A DNA stretch of 64,000 nucleotides, from assembly GCF_028898945.1 (NCBI RefSeq), contig NZ_CP118607.1, positions 4,636,001 to 4,700,000 of the forward strand, in the 5' to 3' direction. Both the position numbers and the translations under genes were made by a program. The stretch's first letter is position 1. Every line of letters begins with the position of its first letter. This document shows positions 55,620 to 64,000 of the stretch, piece by piece. The notes under the pieces were generated by a model. The model was not told where the DNA came from and did not search any database. It saw only the letters and a program-made list of their open reading frames with translations. This DNA is from Pseudomonas sp. PSKL.D1 (GTDB lineage: Bacteria; Pseudomonadota; Gammaproteobacteria; Pseudomonadales; Pseudomonadaceae).

Positions 55620-55931
55620 TTAGAATTCAGCCAACTGCCAGACCTCATACGCCGGGGTCTCGTAGGGGTGGCTCTGCTTCAAAGCAGTGACAACCTGGTT
55701 TATCAGGCCATCGGCCACCACCAGCTCCACCTTCCACTCCTCCACCACCTCGACCTGGCCGGTTTGCCCGAGGTACGGCTGGCTGCCGTCCAACGGGCGG
55801 AACTGGCCCTGGCCCAAGGTTTGCCAGGCGCAGTGGTCATAGTCACCGATACGCCCGCCACCGGCGGCGAACACGGCAGCCTTGACCACTTCAACGTGGC
55901 TGGCGGGGACGAAGAAGGCGAGCTTGTACAC
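55620..55931 (-). CDS. YqfO/NIF3-insert-like small protein
   Basis: 103 residues. MYKLAFFVPASHVEVVKAAVFAAG...GRIGDYDHCAWQTLGQGQFRP...SHPYETPAYEVWQL matches the PII-like domain inserted in NIF3/YqfO proteins, here as a stand-alone protein, common in proteobacteria. No function is established. It lies 3 bases downstream of purL. Confidence 0.88.
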   Translation of the reverse strand: MYKLAFFVPASHVEVVKAAVFAAGGGRIGDYDHCAWQTLGQGQFRPLDGSQPYLGQTGQVEVVEEWKVELVVADGLINQVVTALKQSHPYETPAYEVWQLAEF

Positions 55932-55934
55932 CCC

Positions 55935-59834
<3,900 letters not shown>

Positions 59835-60001
59835 CGTCGGGACAGCCTCAGGAAGGGGTGTGCTTAGAGGCCGTGCATTCTAGCCTAATTCCGCGGGTTT
59901 CGGCACCCGTCCGAGGTCAATGCTGCCGGGCGGCGGAACCGGACTTCGGGGTCAAAAAAACCACCTGTATTTTGCGCTTTTCCTACAGACCCTGGCTTTA
60001 A

Positions 60002-61534
<1,533 letters not shown>

Positions 61535-61550
61535 GCCCGCACGGCCGCGC

Positions 61551-62030
61551 CTACGCCTTGGCGCGGCGGGCTTTGAAGAACTCGCTCAAAATCTGCCCAC
61601 ATTCCTCCGCCAGTACCCCGCCTTCCACCATCACCCGATGGTTCAGAAAACCCTGACCGAAGAACTGCCCCTGGCTCTGCACGATCCCCGCCTTGGGTTC
61701 CAGTGCCCCATACACCACCCGCGCCACCCGCGAATGCACGATCAACCCCGCGCACATGCTGCACGGCTCCAGCGTCACGTAGAGGGTACTACCCGGCAGC
61801 CGGTAGTTGCTGGCGGCCTTGGCCGCCGCCCGAATGGCCACCATCTCGGCATGGGCGCTGGGGTCACTGTCGGTGATCGGCCGGTTGAACCCTTGCCCGA
61901 TCACTTCTCCGTGCTGCACCAGCACGGCGCCAACCGGCACCTCGCCCATGGCTGCACCTTCGGCAGCCAAGGCCAGGGCCAGGCGCATGAATTCCTGATC
62001 GCGGCTGCGATCGATGATCTGCGGGCGCAT
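61551..62030 (-). CDS. tadA: tRNA-specific adenosine deaminase TadA
   Basis: 159 residues from the ATG at 62030. Zinc site H60-A-E62 (SAHAEM) and PCSMC with C90 and C93. GNRPI-type loop present as GFNRPITDSDPSAH. It turns A34 to inosine in tRNA-Arg(ACG). The ATG overlaps the TGA of the multicopper oxidase gene by one base; 16 bases separate its stop from that of mltF. Confidence 0.96.
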   Translation of the reverse strand: MRPQIIDRSRDQEFMRLALALAAEGAAMGEVPVGAVLVQHGEVIGQGFNRPITDSDPSAHAEMVAIRAAAKAASNYRLPGSTLYVTLEPCSMCAGLIVHSRVARVVYGALEPKAGIVQSQGQFFGQGFLNHRVMVEGGVLAEECGQILSEFFKARRAKA

Positions 62031-63412
62031 CACACCACCGCAATCGCGGCCATCAGGCCGGTTTCCATGTGGTCGATGACATGGCAATGGAACATCCAGG
62101 TGCCGGGGTTATCCGCCACCAAGGCCACCTGGGCGCGCTCGTTCTTCCCCAGCAGGTAGGTGTCAGTGAACCAGGGTTCGACAATCTTGTGGCGATTGGA
62201 CGCGATCACCTTGAAACTCATGCCATGCAAATGGATCGGGTGCTGATACTGGGTCATGTTCTTCAACTCGAAGATGTAGCTCTTACCCTTCTGCAAGGTG
62301 GCAATCGGCCGGTCGGCGCAGGTCTTGTCGGTAATGTCCCACGCCTGGCCATTGATCTGCCACAAGCTTGGCGGCTTACCGTTCTCGGTATTGACCGAAA
62401 CCTTGCCCACCCATTCGAAATTGAAGTTGAGCTTTTCGGCATTCTCCAGGTCCGGCTCGGCCACTGGGTTGGGAGGAAGTGCTGGCGGCCAATCGCTTGG
62501 CGTGTCATTGCTGGCCACCGAGCGCAGGGTGCCCAAGCGCACGAAACCGTCGCGCAGCGAAATTTCCTCACCGGCTTGGGGAATGCGCACGGCCAGGCAA
62601 ATGCGCATGCCTGGCCCCAGCCAGTAATCGTCATCCAGCGGGCGCGGGGTAATCGGGTTGCCGTCCAGGGCATAGATGCGCGCTTCGCAGTTGCCCTTGA
62701 GGTTGATGCGGTACGTCCAGGTATTGTCGAGATTGAGCAGCCTCAGCCGCACTACCTGCCCGGCTGGCAACTCAGTGACCGATTCGGGGTCGCCATTGAT
62801 GGTAATCAGCCGCCCGGCGGTGCCATTGCGCGCCGCTTCCCGGGGGATGCTGAAAGGCAGCCAGGCGCCCTGCTCGTCTACGTGCCAGTTTTTCAGGCTG
62901 AGCGTGCGTTCATGCTGAAAGCCCGTGGGCTCGCGCTCCTCGACGATCAGCGGGCCGACCAGGCCACGGCCCAGCTCTTCGGAGCTGCTGACATGCGGGT
63001 GATACCAGTAGCTGCCCGCGTCCGGTACACGGAACTTGTAGTCGAAGTACTCCCCGGGCTTGACCGGCAATTGCGACACGTAGGGCACACCGTCCATTTC
63101 AAGCGGCAGGCGGATGCCGTGCCAGTGGATAGTGGTTTCTACCGGCAGGTGATTGATAAAGCGCACCCGCAGCCATTCGCCCTGGCGCACTCGCAGCTCC
63201 GTGCCGGGCGCAGACGGCCCGAATGCCCAGGCTTCGGTCTTGAACCCAGGCACCAGCTCGACATCCAGCGGCGCGGCAATCAGCTCGTAGTCGTGCCCGG
63301 CATTTTCGTCCTCGACCTTGCCCATCCAGTAACGTGCGGCGCCCCCGGCGCCCAGGCCAACCACAACCAGGCCGGTCAGGCCTTTGAGCATTTGTCGACG
63401 GGTGAAGGACAT
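62030..63412 (-). CDS. Multicopper oxidase, Tat-exported
   Basis: 460 residues from the ATG at 63412. Tat signal (MSFTRRQMLKGLTGLVVVGL). All four copper motifs are present: HWHG (H96, H98), SYWYHPHVSS (H138, H140), HPIHLHGMSF and HCHVIDHMETG near the C-terminus, where the type 1 copper axial residue is M. The size and layout fit laccase/CopA/CumA-like enzymes; in P. putida a similar protein (CumA) has been linked to Mn(II) oxidation, though that role is debated. Cotranscribed with tadA. Confidence 0.92.
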   Translation of the reverse strand: MSFTRRQMLKGLTGLVVVGLGAGGAARYWMGKVEDENAGHDYELIAAPLDVELVPGFKTEAWAFGPSAPGTELRVRQGEWLRVRFINHLPVETTIHWHGIRLPLEMDGVPYVSQLPVKPGEYFDYKFRVPDAGSYWYHPHVSSSEELGRGLVGPLIVEEREPTGFQHERTLSLKNWHVDEQGAWLPFSIPREAARNGTAGRLITINGDPESVTELPAGQVVRLRLLNLDNTWTYRINLKGNCEARIYALDGNPITPRPLDDDYWLGPGMRICLAVRIPQAGEEISLRDGFVRLGTLRSVASNDTPSDWPPALPPNPVAEPDLENAEKLNFNFEWVGKVSVNTENGKPPSLWQINGQAWDITDKTCADRPIATLQKGKSYIFELKNMTQYQHPIHLHGMSFKVIASNRHKIVEPWFTDTYLLGKNERAQVALVADNPGTWMFHCHVIDHMETGLMAAIAVV

Positions 63413-63563
63413 CGGTGCGGGTACCTCGTTTCTGCGCAATCAGCCTGCCAGCAGGGCTGGCGATGAAGGGCGAATACGATACACCTGCAAATGGGAAATA
63501 TTAAGTGAAGGATTGTCGCAAGATTGTCTGCCTGATCGAACTCAGCTAGCTATTATCCATCCA

Positions 63564-64000
63564 TTGCTCGATCGAGTCGCCACTCTTCATCTGCACATTC
63601 GCCAAGCCCTGACGCCCGAGCACAACCCGCCGGGAGCGGATCTGCGTCAGCACTTCACCCCGGCATTGCGAGCCTTCAACAAATTGTGTGGCGCTGACTG
63701 CTTCCTGACGGTGGCCAGCGGCAGCCATACTTACCTGACACTCGCAGGGCTGAATCGCGATGGCTCGCCCCTCGCCCTTCCTGCCAATGCGCGACGAGAC
63801 GCGCTGCGCACTTCTGCAGCGGGCAAGGTTTTGCTAGCCAACAACCCCGAACTCGCTCGCCAAGCCCAGCGCGTGGCGCCGCTGGACCATGCTTTGGAGC
63901 AGGAGTTGTTACTGGTCGCCGAACAAGGCTTTGCCTTCGATGTGCAGACGGCTCTCAAGGATTTGAACTGCTTGGCCATTCCGTTACGCCACAACGGCAA
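63564..64000 (+). pseudogene. IclR-like effector-binding domain without a helix-turn-helix, 3' end cut
   Basis: The window edge cuts it at 64000. The frame encodes LDRVATLHLHIRQALTPEHN, GADLRQHFTPALRAFNKLCG and RRDALRTSAAGKVLLANNPE, ending LKDLNCLAIPLRHNG. The TSAAGKVLLA and late IPLR patterns are those of the IclR C-terminal domain. No winged helix lies in front: only about 150 bases separate it from the multicopper oxidase start, in no frame HTH-like. No in-frame ATG with a ribosome site exists; TTG at 63564 or 63513 are the only candidates. It may be a truncated regulator or an unusual one. Confidence 0.6.

Overview
The window is a GC-rich (roughly 60-65%) gammaproteobacterial chromosome segment. 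Gene content, gene order and 24-27 bp REP-type inverted repeats point to the genus Pseudomonas, most likely the P. putida group. I saw no rRNA, tRNA, CRISPR array or insertion sequence.

Bases 1-23516 are mostly a conserved core block. In order they hold recJ (cut by the window edge), a YaeQ protein, a class III CoA-transferase, a periplasmic binding protein, two small unknown proteins, thrC-hom-dsbC-xerD, a CPA1 antiporter, a thioesterase, rplS-trmD-rimM-rpsP, ffh, a CcsA-like protein and a CorC/CNNM-like protein, an MHS-type MFS transporter, purT, a VUT-family membrane protein, a DUF1289 protein, a gamma-carbonic anhydrase, two NUDIX hydrolases and an L,D-transpeptidase.

Bases 23677-38079 are an accessory interaction zone. 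A two-partner secretion pair (TpsB, TpsA) comes first. It is followed, on the other strand, by a type VI effector cassette: vgrG, two DcrB/Eag-like chaperone genes, a PAAR-Rhs protein with a C-terminal nuclease toxin, and its probable immunity gene. The toxin/immunity end is clearly AT-richer than the rest, and a decayed fragment of Rhs core lies just beyond it.

Bases 38080-53428 form what looks like one export module under phosphate control. A 12-gene leftward operon encodes a SoxB-like lipoprotein that appears to have lost its metal ligands, then GspC-J and GspL-N. Divergent from it is a PhoX-type (DUF839) phosphatase with a Tat signal and a lipobox. Next come a detached gspK and an accessory tatABC set. 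I find two PHO-box-like arrays of 7-mers at 11-base spacing, one in each divergent promoter region. The simplest reading is that phosphate starvation turns on folded lipoprotein phosphatases (Tat to periplasm) together with the type II machine that moves them outwards.

Bases 53531-55543 hold a HET-C-domain protein with an added HEFGH zinc-protease-like motif. Bases 55620-63412 return to core genes: a YqfO-like protein, purL, mltF, tadA and a Tat-exported multicopper oxidase. The right edge holds an IclR-like effector domain with no DNA-binding domain in front of it.
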